Source of the DNA: Bufo bufo
Lineage: Eukaryota > Chordata > Amphibia > Anura > Bufonidae
Length of the DNA stretch: 64,000 nucleotides
Direction of reading: 5' to 3'
Assembly (NCBI RefSeq): GCF_905171765.1
Contig: NC_053390.1
Span: 214,701,208 to 214,765,207, forward strand
Below are positions 1-12,540 of the stretch, piece by piece (within the stretch, counting starts at the first letter, position 1; each line of letters begins with the position of its first letter). Below the pieces are notes generated by a model, which ran no database searches, had not been told where the DNA came from, and saw nothing but the letters and a program-made list of their open reading frames with translations. The position numbers and the translations under genes were made by a program.

Positions 1-790
1 ATACTGATCATGGGGGTCTGAACTCTCCCACCAATCAGCACAGTGATGTCAAGGATGCTCCGCGTTTCTGCAAGTCATGCGCCCTGATTTTTGGTCACAA
101 ATGCACAATGGAGGACATTTATTAATCGTTTTACGCCACTATACTGATGTAAAAAACGTAACAATTATGTACCATAATTTGCGACTTTTTAAGCTTCTTG
201 GCACTTTTCTGAAACAACGTCCACCACATCCTCACTCAAGTATGGCAGAGCGGATTAACCCCACACATGCTGTGGGTGATTACGTACCACGGCATCTAGG
301 GGGTTAACAGGGCAGCAGAGTTGATGATATAATCATAATCCTAGAATAATTCACTCCTCAAAAAGAGGGCACCATCTATTAGACTCATAATCTTATCCTA
401 TGCATTCGACACAATACTAAGATTTCACTGTCACAGAGCCATCTATTGGAATGATAACCTTGATCCTGTGTTAGCTGTTGGAAATGTGGAGAAGCACAGC
501 GCCCTCTAGTAGACATACAGAGTCACTGTCTTTTCAGTCAGGAATTAAATAACAGCATTTTGCATGCTGCACCACGCCCACTACTGCTCATTTAAATGAA
601 TATGAATGTCAGTACAACGTTAAAATAAAAATTCAAATGGGCTTTCTTTTTCATTTGACTTTTGGAAGGGAAAATGCCTGTAAGAGATGAAATTGAAATC
701 TCAATCTACTATTTTCAGCTTCTACATGGTGTTTTCATTTGATTTATGATTTTGACAAGAAAAACCGACTATAGGAAGAGGAGAATTAAT
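1..790. other. Unrecognised AT-rich flank
   Basis: No gene, exon or clear transposon end is recognisable here. Short open frames occur but have no family features and no codon-like composition. The stretch is probably intergenic DNA made of decayed repeats. Confidence 0.4.
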
Positions 791-806
791 TGACAAAGTG
801 GAAATT

Positions 807-1475
807 TTAAATGAAAAAGGCTATTTATTTTTACATTTATTTTTGGCACTTATGACCCACGCCAGAGTTGGAAAAGAAAATTCAAATGGAGAAATTAAAT
901 TTTCTTTTTAATTTTGGCATGCATTTTGCAGACACTAGATTAAATTAAAATGTTAAAACGCTATTTTAATTATAATTTTAGGTTTTTCAATTTCATTTTA
1001 ATTTTGGCAGGTTTTACCTCCCATAACATATGGCCCAGCACAAAAAAGCCAACACCTGCAGTCAGGACTCAGCTGTGTACCTACATCTTAAAGGGGTTGT
1101 CTCATCATAGAGAATGGGGGCATATCTCTAGGATATGCCCCTATTGTCTTATAGGTGCGGGTCCCAGCGGAAATTTAAAATGAAAAAGGCTATTTATTTT
1201 TACATTTATTTTTGGCATTCTGACCCACGCTGGAGTTGGAAAAGAAAATTGAAATGGAGAAATTTAATTTTCTTTTTAATTTTAGCATGGATTTTGCAGA
1301 CACTAGATTAAATTAAAATGTTAAAACGTTATTATAATTTTAGGTTTTTCAACATATGGCCCAGCACAAAACAGCCAACACCTGCAGTCAGGACTCAGCT
1401 GTGTACCTACATCTTAAAGGGGTTGTCTCATCATGGACAATGGGGGCATATCGCTAGGATATGCCCCTATTGTCC
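807..1475. repeat. Tandem duplication, unit about 368 bp
   Basis: A block starting near 807 (AATGAAAAAGGCTATTTATT) recurs near 1175 with an offset of about 368 bases. It includes the same AT-rich segment, the GACACTAGATTAAATTAAAA stretch and the GGGGTTGTCTCATCAT segment. The second copy lacks about 30 bases after the AGGTTTTTCAA segment. The 3' part of each unit resembles the end of a TIR element (AAAGGGGTTGTCTCATCAT). No coding capacity is apparent; the open frames across it are chance. Confidence 0.7.
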
Positions 1476-1812
1476 TATAGGTGCGGGTCCCACCGCTGGG
1501 ACCCGCACCTGTATCGAGAACAGAGCCCTGCAAGGTGGTGGCTGGAGGACTCTGGTCCGGTCACCATCAGGCCGACTCCCCATAGAAGTGAATGGGAGCG
1601 TACCGCGCATGTGCGGCTCCCGCTCCCATTTATTTCTAGGGGGGCTGACGGAAATAGCCGAGCCAGCGCTCGGCTATTTTTACCGGCCCCTTGGAAAATG
1701 AATGGAAAGCGGCTGCACATGCGCAGTGTGGCCTTCTTCACTTGTGGGGCTCCGGTCTCGATATAGGTGCAGGTACCTATAAGACAATGGGGGCATATCC
1801 TTGCGATATACA

Positions 1813-2101
1813 CAAATATGAAGAAAGATCGGGCAGCACTCACCGAAATGTGAAGTAATTATTCTTTATTTCAATGGTAAAAAGCATAACAGGCGTAGGG
1901 CGGACCACACACTGCAGGCAAACACTTGTGGAGACGGCTGTTTCGCTCTGCAGCGCTTCCTCAGGCCACTAACACTAGGTCGTCGCCACAAGTGTTTGCC
2001 TGCAGTGTGTGGTCCGCCCTACGCCTCTTATGCTTTTACCATTGGAATAAAGAATAATTAGTTCATATTTCGGTGAGTGCCGCCCGATCTTTCTTCATAT
2101 T
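1813..2101. repeat. Inverted repeat (~125-bp arms) around a hammerhead-like loop
   Basis: The sequence from about 1815 to 1935 (ATGAAGAAAGATCGGGCAGC onward) is repeated in reverse complement from about 1988 to 2100, with small differences. The central ~50 bases hold a hammerhead-ribozyme-like core on the minus strand. The arms probably come from the terminal part of a Penelope-like or related retroelement duplicated head to head. They abut and truncate a different repeat at about 1812. Confidence 0.65.
1934..1965 (-). ncRNA. Hammerhead ribozyme-like core (degenerate)
   Basis: Read on the minus strand there is CTGAGGA, one extra A, a short stem-loop GCGC-TGCA-GAGC with one mismatch, then GAAAC and a short CAGCCGTC segment. 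This is the CUGANGA / stem II / GAAA order of the hammerhead core. Flanking bases GTGG and CCAC can form part of stem I. The extra base and the weak stem III suggest a decayed copy. Hammerhead motifs are known in Penelope-like elements; activity here is not shown. Confidence 0.4.
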
Positions 2102-2229
2102 TGTTTGTATCCAGAGGACTATGTGGGCAGAGCACCGGCAGTAGTGAGGTGTTGTTGAAGTCCGGTCACGGCTGATCCTGGGTGTCTGATCGTGGAGGAG
2201 GCTGAGCAGTGCCACCCCGTCTGTGCTCT

Positions 2230-5200
2230 TTTATTTATATATATCCTAGCAATAAAATACGCTATTTATGTTAAATTGGGGAAACCAAGCTTGAGTTGAG
2301 GTGGAGGGGTGCGACATCTATTGTCTGCCACTCACATTGCAGCTCTAACACCTCTCCTGGGCAGTTTAACCACACCTAATAGCTTCAGTTACGCAAATGC
2401 AATCTACATACTTGACCTCGTGTTCATTATGATAAACAGATTATGCTGACTGAAGCATGATTCATTAGTATTTAATGCCAAAGATTTCTTGTACAAGTCA
2501 TTTGAATTGAGAAAGCCAGAGGACTAGCAAAACGCTTTTAAGAGAAAATTCAACATGTTCAGTTGCTTTGACTTATTATTACTGATATATACCTCACAAA
2601 GGTCTTCTCAAATGTCCTTCTCAACTGAATGTAGGGTGCAGTATGCAGTCCCCCCAAAATTCTGGTCCTGGAAACTGTATAGCGGGAGCTCCAAGTACTC
2701 TTACTTGAATCTCTTAGACTGGGCCTACATGGCAATGTTGGTCACGACCAAAGATCACCGTGCAGCAGTGCAGCCATTGAAATGAATGAAATCGCAGCGC
2801 AACTTGCAAGTTGTTGTGACTGCAACCCCAGATGTTACTTTTGCAATTCTGGGGTCCTGGACATGACATCCTGCGAGTTGCACTGCAACCCCATTCAGTT
2901 CAATGGCTGCACTGCTACACAGTGATCTCCAGTTGGGCGATGAGTGTCGTGGATAAGATCATTGTGTAGCCCCAGCCTTGAGGAGTATTTGTTTGAAAAT
3001 GCCTTATTAATGTCTCAATAAGCTGCATTTTGTTAGGCCAGGTTTTTTGATGCAGTTCTTCAATCCCAAGCCAGTAGTGGGTTCAAAAACAGAAGATTCA
3101 GGGGGTCATTTATTAAGTCTTTTTAGTGCCTCTTGCCGCTTTCCTGGAATAACATTAGTAAGTTTGCTGGGGCTGAAGTGCCAGCTGCTGCATGCCCCCG
3201 CCACTCCTTTGTGTCGAACGCGTTCCTGTGTTGTGGACTGCAAATAGTGGTCTGCAATACATGGGCACTGGCATGTGAACTCTGCATTGTGAATGCGGAC
3301 CCATTGACTTGAAAGGGTCTGCGATCCACAAGATACGGTAAAAGATAGGACATGTCAATTCAAGTCAATGGGTCCACACCACAATACAGGGTTCACACAG
3401 CTGGTGCCCGTGTTTAGAGAACCGCTATTTGCGGTCAGCAACACTGGCACAGCAACCACATGGTTGTTTGAATGGGCCCTTAAAAGTAAAAAAAAAAACA
3501 GGTACCTGAAGACTTTCAATGACCGCCATCTGCTCTTCCCTGCTGTACAAATCAAAAGCCACTTTAAAAAGCCCCTGAATACTATAGAACCAGAGACTGT
3601 TCATTCCACCAGGCAACCTCAGCTTTTCAAATTTGAACTCTAAAAAGAAAGAAAAGAACATTTTATATATATATTATATATACACACACACCTTCTCACT
3701 ATTGGTAAACAGACGCGTGACATATAACATCACTATTTTCTGTATCTGAATAGTGTTGCCTTCTTTGCATTACTACTTTTATGGCCCATTAACACAACTG
3801 TATTTTTGGTCCGCATTTGATCCACATCTTTTGCGGATCAAATGCAGACTCATTCATTTCAATGGGGCCGCAAAAACCATGGACAGCACACCGTGTGCTG
3901 TCTGCATCTGTATGTCTTTTCCTCAGCCCTGTAAAAAAGATAGAACATGTCCTATTCTTGTCTGTTCTATGGACAAGGATATGCATTATTACAATTGACC
4001 TGCAAAAAAAACAAAAAAAAAAACGGATGCAACACGGATGTCATCCGTATTTTTTGTGGATGTGTGTTTTGCAAAATACATACGGTCATGTGAATGCACC
4101 CTTAATCCTCGTGCAAAGCTGAGGCATAGAAACAACTATTAGCTATCTCTGTGCTGAGGACTGTCAAGTTAAAGAGAATCAGCACCAGCTTTATGAGGGC
4201 AGCATAAACTACTGTTCAATACACAGAGCGCTCCAATAAGTCCTTATTGTCATGAGGTCCTGCCCCCCACCCCAAATGATTGCTGTAGGAAGAAAGTTGT
4301 CGGTCAGTGGTGGGGCTGGGTTAGGCGCAGGACTCGCCAGCACGATCTGTGTACTGAACAGCTTCAATACAGATTTTATAAAACGGCTGGGGTCATTCAG
4401 GTACTCACGTTCCATGGACGAGTTGGGAATAACCTGAGAAAGCATCAGGCGGGGAAGTCAGATATCTCTCATTGGAGTTATGAAATTGGTGGAGCACAGC
4501 AGGCTTGATGGTTTCAGTAGCTCTGGCACCCCAGCCTCCACTTATACAGGTTATTTCCATCTTGGCCATGGAAGGCGGAAACAGGAATATCCCTTTAAGT
4601 AGAAACAAGAACAGGGGATTGTCTATCAACACGTGTCTGTTAAAAGGAATGTCATCTTTAGAGAAAGAGCATCTATTGGTTACTGTTTCTTACATCGCAT
4701 AATTTAACCCTCAGCATGTAGCCAATACACTCCCCAAATGGTGCCCCAAACACGTGCTCAAGGAGATGATTAAAAGCACATGTTACAGCAATGTACGCGC
4801 ACCGTCCGTGGGGCAGCCGCATGGGGATCGCAGACCCATTCACTTGAATGGGTCCGCGATCCGTCCGTTCCGCAAAAAGATAGAGCAAGTTCTATCTTTT
4901 TGCGGTGCGGAGGCACGGAACGGAACCCCAGAAAGCACTCCGTAGTGCTTCCGTATCTCCGGATTTTCGGACCCATTGAAGTGAAGGATCCAAAACAGAG
5001 CCGGACTGGGACAGAAAAGCAACCCTGGCACACAAACCTCATCAGCCCACAAACATAAAGATCAGCAGGTTGCCCTGTGACTCCATCACGCATGTATGTG
5101 AATCGAGTTGCGTTTTGACCCCCACAATTACATTTTCTGAGAACCATCCTTTTTTTTTTTTTTTTCTGTGAGGGCTTATTTTCTGGGGGATGAGTTGCCA

Positions 5201-5589
5201 TTATCATTGGTTCTATTTTGGGGTACATACAACTTTTTCATTACTTTTTAGTTCGTTTTTTGGGAAGTAGGATAAACGAAAGGCAGCAATTCTGTCACTG
5301 CTTTTTGGGTTTTGTTATTGCTGCGTACACCGTGCGGGAAAAATTACACGTTATCGTGATTGCAACGGCGTGTGTGTGGAGAAGGGGGCTTAACTGCAGG
5401 ACGAGAATGCTTGTCCTAATGCAGGAAGGATCCGCTGTTATAGAGTTACAGAGACCGTGCGGAGCGGCCCCTAGAGTTGGGAATCAGCACGGCCCACCGG
5501 GCATATGCCCTGTCTGCCACATTGGCAGTTTTTCTAAAAAGATGTTATCTACTAACACGCTTTCTTTGACTAGGGGGAGATTTGTTCTA
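2230..5589. other. Decayed repeats, no gene recognised
   Basis: No exon or intact element is recognised. Visible pieces include an imperfect palindrome at about 2718-2980, TIR-element-like sequence at about 3790-4110 (ends ACACAACTGTATTTTTGG and CATACGGTCATGTGAATGC) and a similar internal segment at about 4790-4990 that self-pairs around CTATCTTTTTGCGG. At 5160-5370 there is a fragment related to the interior of the TTAA-flanked element at 6430-9658: both share a 'gggatgag...ctattttggggt' segment and 'caccgtgcggg'. Confidence 0.4.
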
Positions 5590-6124
5590 TCTATATATAT
5601 ATATAAAGAAGGACAGATGTTCCACAATCACTCAAAAACGCAACCATCGATTTCAAGGAAACTTGGTATACAGATCCCTTGCTACCTGGAAAGAAATCTT
5701 GTGGGGGTCACAGCTCTCTAGGACACACCTTTCCTGAGATATTCCCCAAAAATGCAAATATGGCACATCACATGACCTACATTAGCCAATAGAAGCCTGC
5801 AGGTCTTTCTCTTCATATCCCAACTGCCATACAGACGGTCACATGTCCCTATCAGCCAATAGAATCTTGCAGGGCCATGCCCCCAATCTGGTTAGGCCAC
5901 GCTCCCTCCCACTCCACAGCCAACAGGGATTGAAAAAAATGAAGATAAAATCTACTTCTGTCAGCTGCAGAGGTGGGAGGGACAGTGACTCTCCCTGCAG
6001 CTCGCGCTCAGACAGTATAGTGCTGCTGAGAGTGAGCTGTTTAAAAGGACATCCCTGTGTCCGTCCAGGCCCTACACCAGACTGAGGACAGGGAGTCTGA
6101 GAACCGGACTGTCCGGCCTAAAAC

Positions 6125-6425
6125 TGGACCTCTGGCCACCCTAGGGGCAGGTTGCTGTGGAGGTCACAGTTAAGGGGATGGTCTGCTATGGAGGTCAGTG
6201 TTAAGGAGCAGATTGCTGTAAAGGCCACTGCTGAGGGGGCGGGCCCCTGTGGAGGTCACTGTCAAGAGGGTGGTGTGCTGTGAAACTAACTGTTAAAGGG
6301 GAAGGCTGCTGAAAAGGTCAAAGTTATGGGGTGGGCTGCTGTGGAGGTCCCATTTTAAGGGACGGGGCACTGTGGGTGGGGGGGGGGGGGTCAGTGTTAA
6401 GGGGTGGAGGCTGTGGAGATCACTG
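6125..6425. repeat. Minisatellite in Helitron, ~32-bp unit
   Basis: Imperfect units of the type GGTCACTGTTAAGGGG followed by GGCTGCTGTGGA repeat about nine times up to the nested TTAA element. The array resumes beyond both nested elements at about 12628-12660, so both inserted into it. Confidence 0.75.
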
Positions 6426-9400
6426 TTAACCCCTTAAGGACTCAGCCCTATTTCACCTTAAGGACTTGGCCATTTTTTGCAAATCTGACCAGTGTCACTT
6501 TAAGTGCTCATAACTTTAAAACGCATTGACTTATCCAGGCCGTTCTGAGATTGTTTTTTCGTCACATATTGTACTTCATGACACTGCTAAAATTGGGTCA
6601 AAAAAGTTAATTTTTTTGCATAAAAAAATACCATATTTACCAAAAATTTAGAAAAATTAGCAAATTTCAAACTTTCAGTTTCTCTACTTCAGTAATACAT
6701 AGTAATACCCCCAAAAATTGTGATTACTTTACATTCCCCATATGTCTACTTCATGTTTGTAGCATTTTGGGATTGATATTTTATTTTTTGGGGATGTTAT
6801 AAGGCTTAGAAGTTTAGAAGCAAATCTTGAAATTTTTCAGAAATTTACAAAAACCCAATTTTTAGGGACCACTACAGGTCTGAAGTCACTTTGCGAGGCT
6901 TACATAATAGAAACCGCCCAAAAATGACCCCATTCTATAAACTACACCCCTCAAGGTATTCAAAACTGATTTCACAAACTTCGTTAACACTTTAGGTGTT
7001 GCACAAGAGTTATTGGTAAATGGGGATGAAATTTGCGAATTTCTTTTTTTTGCCTAATTTTCCATTTTAACCCATTTTTTCCACTAACAAAGCAAGGGTT
7101 AACAGCCAAACAAGACTGTATCTTTATTGCCCTGACTCTGCCGTTTACAGAAACACCCCATATGTGACCGTAAACTACTGTACGGGCACACAGCGGGGCG
7201 CAGAGTGAAAGGTGCGCCGTATGGTTTTTGGAAGCCAGATTTTGCTGGACTGTTTTTTTGACACCATGTCCCATTTGAAGCCCCCCTGATGCACCCCTAG
7301 AGTAGAAACTCCATAAAAGTGACCCCATCTAAGAAACTACACCCCTCAAGGTATTCAAAACTGATTTTACAAACTTTGTTAACCCTTTAGGTGTTGCACA
7401 AGATTTAATGGAAAATAGAGATACAATTTCAAAATTTCACTTTTTTGGCAGATTTTCCATTTTAATATTTTTTTTCCAGTTACAAAGCAAGGGTTAACAG
7501 CCAAACAAAACTCATTATTTATGGCCCTGATTCTGTAGTTTACAGAAACACCCCATATGTGGTCGTAAACCGCTGTACGGGCACACGGCAGGGCGCAGAA
7601 GGAAAGGAACGCCATACGGTTTTTGGAAGGCAGATTTTGCTGGACTGGTTTTTTTGACACCATGTCCCATTTGAAGCCCCCCTGATGCACCCCTAGAGTA
7701 GAAACTCCAAAAAAGTGACCCCATTTTAGAAACTACGGGATAGGGTGGCAGTTTTGTTGGTACTAGTTTAGGGTACATATGATTTTTGGTTGCTCTATAT
7801 TACACTTTTTTGTGCGGCAAGGTAACAAGAAATAGATTTTTTGGCACGTTTTTTTTTTTTGTTATTTACAACATTCATCTGACAGGTTAGATCATGTGGT
7901 AATTTTATAGAGCAGGTTGTCACGGACGCGGCGATACCTAATATGTATACAATTTTTTTTATTTATGTAAGTTTTACACAATGATTTCATTTTTAAAACA
8001 AAAAAAATGTTTTAGTGTCTCCATAGTCTAAGAGCCATAGTTTTTTCAGTTTTTGGGCGATTATCTTAAGTAGGGTCTCATTTTTTGCGGGATGAGATGA
8101 CGGTTTGAGTGGCACTATTTTGGGGTGCATATGACTTTTTGATCACTTGCTATTACACTTTTTGTGACGTAAGATGACAAAAAATAGCTTTTTTTACACC
8201 GTTTTTATTTTTATTTTTTTACGGTGGTCACCTGAGGGGTTAGGTCATGTGATATTTTTATAGAGCCGGTCGATACGGACGCGGCAATACCTAATATGTA
8301 TACTTTTTATTTATTTATTTAAGTTTTACACAATGATTTCTATTTTGAAACCAAAAGAATCATGTTTTAGTGTTTCCATAGTCTAAGAGCCATAGTTTTT
8401 TCAGTTTTTGGGCGATTATCTTGGGTAGGGTATGATTTTTGCGGGATGAGATGACGGTTTGATTGGTACTATTTTGGCGTACATGCGACTTTTTTGATCA
8501 CTTTTATTACCTTTTTTGGGAAGTAAGGTGGGCAAAATTTCAATTTCCTAATAGTTTTTATTTTTTTATTTTTATGGCGTTCACCGTGCGGGGAAAGTAA
8601 CATGACCGTTTTATAGATCAGGTCGTTACGGACGCGGCGATACCAAACATGTGTAGGGAATTTTATTTTTTTCATTTTTAATCAGTGATAAATGTGTTTT
8701 TGGATTTTTACTTTTTTTTTACTTTTTTTTCACTTTTTTTCACTTTTTTTTTGACCCAGACCCACTTGGTTCTTGAAGATCCAGTGGGTCTGATGTCTGT
8801 ATAATACAGTACAGAACAATATATATTGTACAGTACTGTATTTTACTTACACTTTGTCTGAACAGATCTCTGCCTTTAGCACAGATCTGTTCAGCACCAT
8901 GGACAGCAGGATGCCTGAGAGGCGTCCTGTTGCCATGGGAACCTTCCCCGTCTGCTCAGTAGTTGTCAGAACTTCGCAGACGGGGAAGGGTAAGCACAGG
9001 GCTGAGGGGGGCTGTCTGGGGGCTCTCTCCCTCTCCATCGGGGGGCTGCAAAGGCACAGCAGCCCCCCGATGGGAGAGGGAGGGAGCTCCCTCTTACTGT
9101 TAACTTTTTCCATACAGCGGTCCGTACGGACCGCTGTATGGAAAGGGTTAAACGGCTGACATCACATCATCGATGTCAGCCGTTTATACCAGGGTGCCAG
9201 CAATGTGCTGGCACCCTGGTATACCCACTAGAGACCAACGATTATACAAGGGGAGGCGCCCGCACCGCCCCCACCGCCCACAACTCCCCCCCTGCACCAC
9301 CCGCCGGCAAAAAATCATGCAGGGGTGCAGGGGGGGGGGTGTAAAATATATATTTTAGGGACACTAAAGCTTCTGATCCCCGCGGTCAGGGCCCGCGGGG

Positions 9401-9662
9401 ATCAGAAACTGCACAAAGCGCAGCAAACCGCAGGTCTGAATTGATCTGCGGTTTTCTGCGATCGCCGATGCGGGGGGGTCAAATGACCCCCCCTGCATTG
9501 TTACGGGATGCCGGCTGAATGATTTCAGCCGAAATCCCGTTCCGATTAACCCCTCGGGCGCCGGAATACAGATTTCAAGTTATGACGTACCGGTACGTCA
9601 TGGGTCCTTAAGGACTCGGGATCCATGCCGTACCGATACGTCCTAAGTCCTTAAGGGGTTAA
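6426..9662. mobile_element. TTAA-flanked piggyBac-like element (non-autonomous)
   Basis: The element is bounded by TTAA at 6426-6429 and 9659-9662. Its terminal inverted repeats begin CCCCTTAAGGACT on both ends (13 of 13 bases). TTAA target duplication with short TIRs is typical of piggyBac. The 3.2-kb interior has no transposase frame. It is built from internally repeated blocks: two ~400-bp units at about 6940-7735, and a segment with GGTCA...GACGCGGCGATACC occurring three times (near 7890, 8250 and 8610). GC-rich palindromes lie near the right end (9100-9240). Confidence 0.8.
6940..7735. repeat. Two direct ~400-bp units inside the TTAA element
   Basis: Both units begin near AAACTACACCCCTCAAGG, pass through GGTGTTGCACAAGA, CAAAGCAAGGGTTAACAGCC, ACACCCCATATGTG and GGGCACAC, and end at CACCCCTAGAGTAGAAACTCC. 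They are clearly homologous but diverged, so the duplication is old. Confidence 0.8.
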
Positions 9663-9845
9663 GGGGTGGGGTACTGTCAGGGCCGGCGTCATAACCCGGC
9701 ATCCCCGGGCAAGTGCCGGGGCCCAATGCTCCTGGGGGGGCCCACTGAGCTGCTATGAGCACTTCCATCAATACAGATGGGAGCTCTCACTGCTGTCATT
9801 TCACATACGCAGTACCCCTCTGGTGGGCCCTCTGAGCTGCAGAGA

Positions 9846-9934
9846 CTCAGAACACGCCCCCTCTACACAGGACACGCCCCCTCTACACAGGACACGCCCC
9901 CTCTACACAGGACACGCCCCCTCTACACAGGACA
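9846..9934. repeat. 20-bp tandem repeat
   Basis: CACGCCCCCTCTACACAGGA is repeated four times directly, followed by a degenerate copy. There are no spacers between units, so it is a minisatellite inside the hAT-like element. Confidence 0.9.
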
Positions 9935-10552
9935 CACGCTGCCTGAGGAGACTGGAGAGAGACCGCACGGCTGGAGCTGGAGCAGAGAAGTGTGAACACA
10001 GTCTGTAAGTCTGCACTGTGACTGTCTCTTCTCTGTGGGACAGAAGGAAAGGGGGGGACACTGCTGCTTCATTCTATTTAGTTGTGTTACTGTTTCATTA
10101 AGCTGATTGTCTCCATGACACCTGCCCCCCCCCCCCCCCATATCCTGTCCTATATCACCCTCATGTAGCCCCTGCTGTCTCCTTTCCTCCCTCATGTATC
10201 CAGGGCTCCTGTCCCACCCTCCTATCTCCTATTGCTGCCCTGCACAGACCTCCTGCCACTACTTGTATGAATCCCCCTCAGAGCCCCTTCAACCTACTTG
10301 CTGTGTCCACCCCTCCTGTCCATCCAGGGCCCCGGGCCCCTGTCTCACTCCTCTGCCTCTCATTATGGTGGCATCTGAACCGCATTCACCATAAGGACCT
10401 TCTAACATCACAGGGTCATGTGACTGTGCCCCCCACCCCGTACTGTGCCCCTTTATACCCTGCATTGTGCCCTCCTACCACACCCTGTGCAGTGCCCATA
10501 GTCATTCCCTGTACTGTGCCCTCTTATACCCTTTTATCCGGTCACTGTATGG

Positions 10553-10636
10553 TGGTTTTATCCTTGTATGGCGGTGTTATCACTATATGGCGGTGTTATC
10601 ACTATATGGCGGTGTTATCACTATATGGCGGTGGTA
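10553..10636. repeat. ~20-bp tandem repeat
   Basis: Four to five units of TATGGCGGTGTTATCACTA run head to tail with small changes at each end. Confidence 0.85.
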
Positions 10637-11382
10637 TCCAATAACTGGATGGCCATAACTGTATCCCTTTCTGCCCACACCACTTTTTTTAGACCTGGCA
10701 TGAGCGGGAAAAGATACAGATTGCGGTGTTAAGGACCTTTGCGCCACATCTGTGTCAGAAATACGCCTAATATAGACGTATTTCTATATAATAAATGACC
10801 CCCTAATCGTATGATTATTCGGGGGGTGGGGCTAATATCTTTATATTATATAGATTCTAGTGTATTATACTGCGCCCTGTATTTTCCAGTAGAAAATGAT
10901 CCTTGGGAAGCACAGTCCTCATCCCTGACCACCTGGACCAGGCAGCGCTCTGTCAGTACATGGCGGCCTCCCCTCTCCGCCACGCTGCTCCGCTGTGTAC
11001 TGGTGCTTATTCTGACACTAGGGCTGGGTTCACATCACATTTTTGCCATCCATTTAATGCATACTGAAAATGTATGCATTGACAGATGCCTCAGACTGAT
11101 GCCGTACAGTGGCGTCCGTTCACCATACAGTTCCATGGTAAAAAAACATATACGTTAACGTATGCATTTTTTACTTGACTCTGCAGGATACAAAAACGTG
11201 GAGTGCTGCACATGTGTATACATCAAACCGATAGGAAAAACGTAATGTGAACACACATTGGGGGGGAGGGGGGCGTACTAAATTTCGCTGTGGGGCCCAG
11301 TCAGTTCTAGCTCCATCACTGCACATCTCCTTCTCTCCTCCAGGCCTGGCTCACTGCTGCAGCGGGCCGCAGTGAATGACAT

Positions 11383-12540
11383 ACAGTATTCCCCCCGTGT
11401 GGGGGCTACTGGGGGTCATTCAGGGGCCGGCTCTAGGTTCATGTGGGGAGCTGGGAGCTGCGGTTAGTGAATGACAGGACCACCAGCTCCCCTGCAATGA
11501 TAGGTATGTGAGGGGGCCACTGGGGGGTCATTCATCACACTGTGAGGGTCCCTTACACAGTATAATGACTCCCAGTGCCCCCCATTTAGTATAATGATCC
11601 CCATTGACCCTCCATTTAGCATAATGACCACCAGATCCCCCATTAAATATAATAACCCCTCGTGCCCCCTCCATACAGTATAACCCCCAGTGTGGGGGCG
11701 ACTGGGGGTCATTATTCTGAATGGAGGGTCACTGTGGGGTCATTATACTGTGAGGGCCCTTTACATAGTATAATGACCCCCAGTGTCCCCCATTTAGTAT
11801 AATGATCACCAATGACCCTCCATTCAGTATAATGACCCCCAGAGCCCCCTCCATACAGTATTCCCCCCGTGTGGGGGCTACTGGGGGTCATTCAGGGCCG
11901 GCTCTAGGTTCATGTGGGGAGCTGGGAGCTGCGGTTAGTGAATGACAGGACCACCAGCTCCCCTGCAATGATAGGTATGTGAGGGGGCCACTGGGGGGTC
12001 ATTCATCACACTGTGAGGGTCCCTTACACAGTATAATGACTCCCAGTGCCCCCCATTTAGTATAATGATCCCCATTGACCCTCCATTTAGCATAATGACC
12101 ACCAGAGCCCCCATTAAATATAATAACCCCTCGTGCCCCCTCCATACAGTATAACCCCCAGTGTGGGGGCGACTGGGGGTCATTATTCTGAATGGAGGGC
12201 CACTGTGGGGTCATTATACTGTGAGGGCCCTTTACATAGTATAATGACCCCCAGTGTCCCCCATTTAGTAATGATCACCAATGACCCTCCATTCAGTATA
12301 AAGACCCCCAGAGCCCCCTCCATACAGTATTCCCCCAGTGTGGGGGCTACTGGGGGTCATTATTCTAAATGGGGGCGACTGGGGGTTATTATTCTGAATG
12401 CAGGGCCACAGGTGGTCATTATACAGTGGGGGGGGGGGAATTGGGGGTTCATTATACTGTGTGAAGGGCCACTAGTAGTCATTATACTGTATAGGGGCCA
12501 CTGGGGGTCATTATACCGTGTAGGAGCCACAGGGGGACAT
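11383..12540. repeat. 471-bp tandem duplication over a GGGGTCATTATACTG minisatellite
   Basis: A block from about 11383 recurs 471 bases downstream with very few changes, and a third partial copy starts near 12321. Each block is made of short alternating units of GGGGTCATTATACTG and its reverse complement separated by ten to twenty bases. The near identity of the two long units points to a recent local duplication. Open frames across it are repeats, not genes. Confidence 0.85.

Noticed and set aside
1461..1843. Overlapping open frames of 100-127 residues on both strands
   Set aside because: They follow an imperfect palindrome in a repeat and mirror each other in sense and antisense; no protein family signature.
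6984..7778. Minus-strand open frames of 87-114 residues with similar sequences
   Set aside because: They look like a conserved pair only because the ~400-bp unit of the TTAA element is duplicated; there is no transposase or other domain.
9846..9934. Regular 20-bp repeats resembling a CRISPR array
   Set aside because: Units are contiguous with no unique spacers, and the DNA is vertebrate. It is a minisatellite.
11383..12540. Repeat-and-spacer look of GGGGTCATTATACTG units
   Set aside because: Units occur in both orientations and the intervening bases are themselves repeated; it is a degenerate satellite within a hAT-like element.
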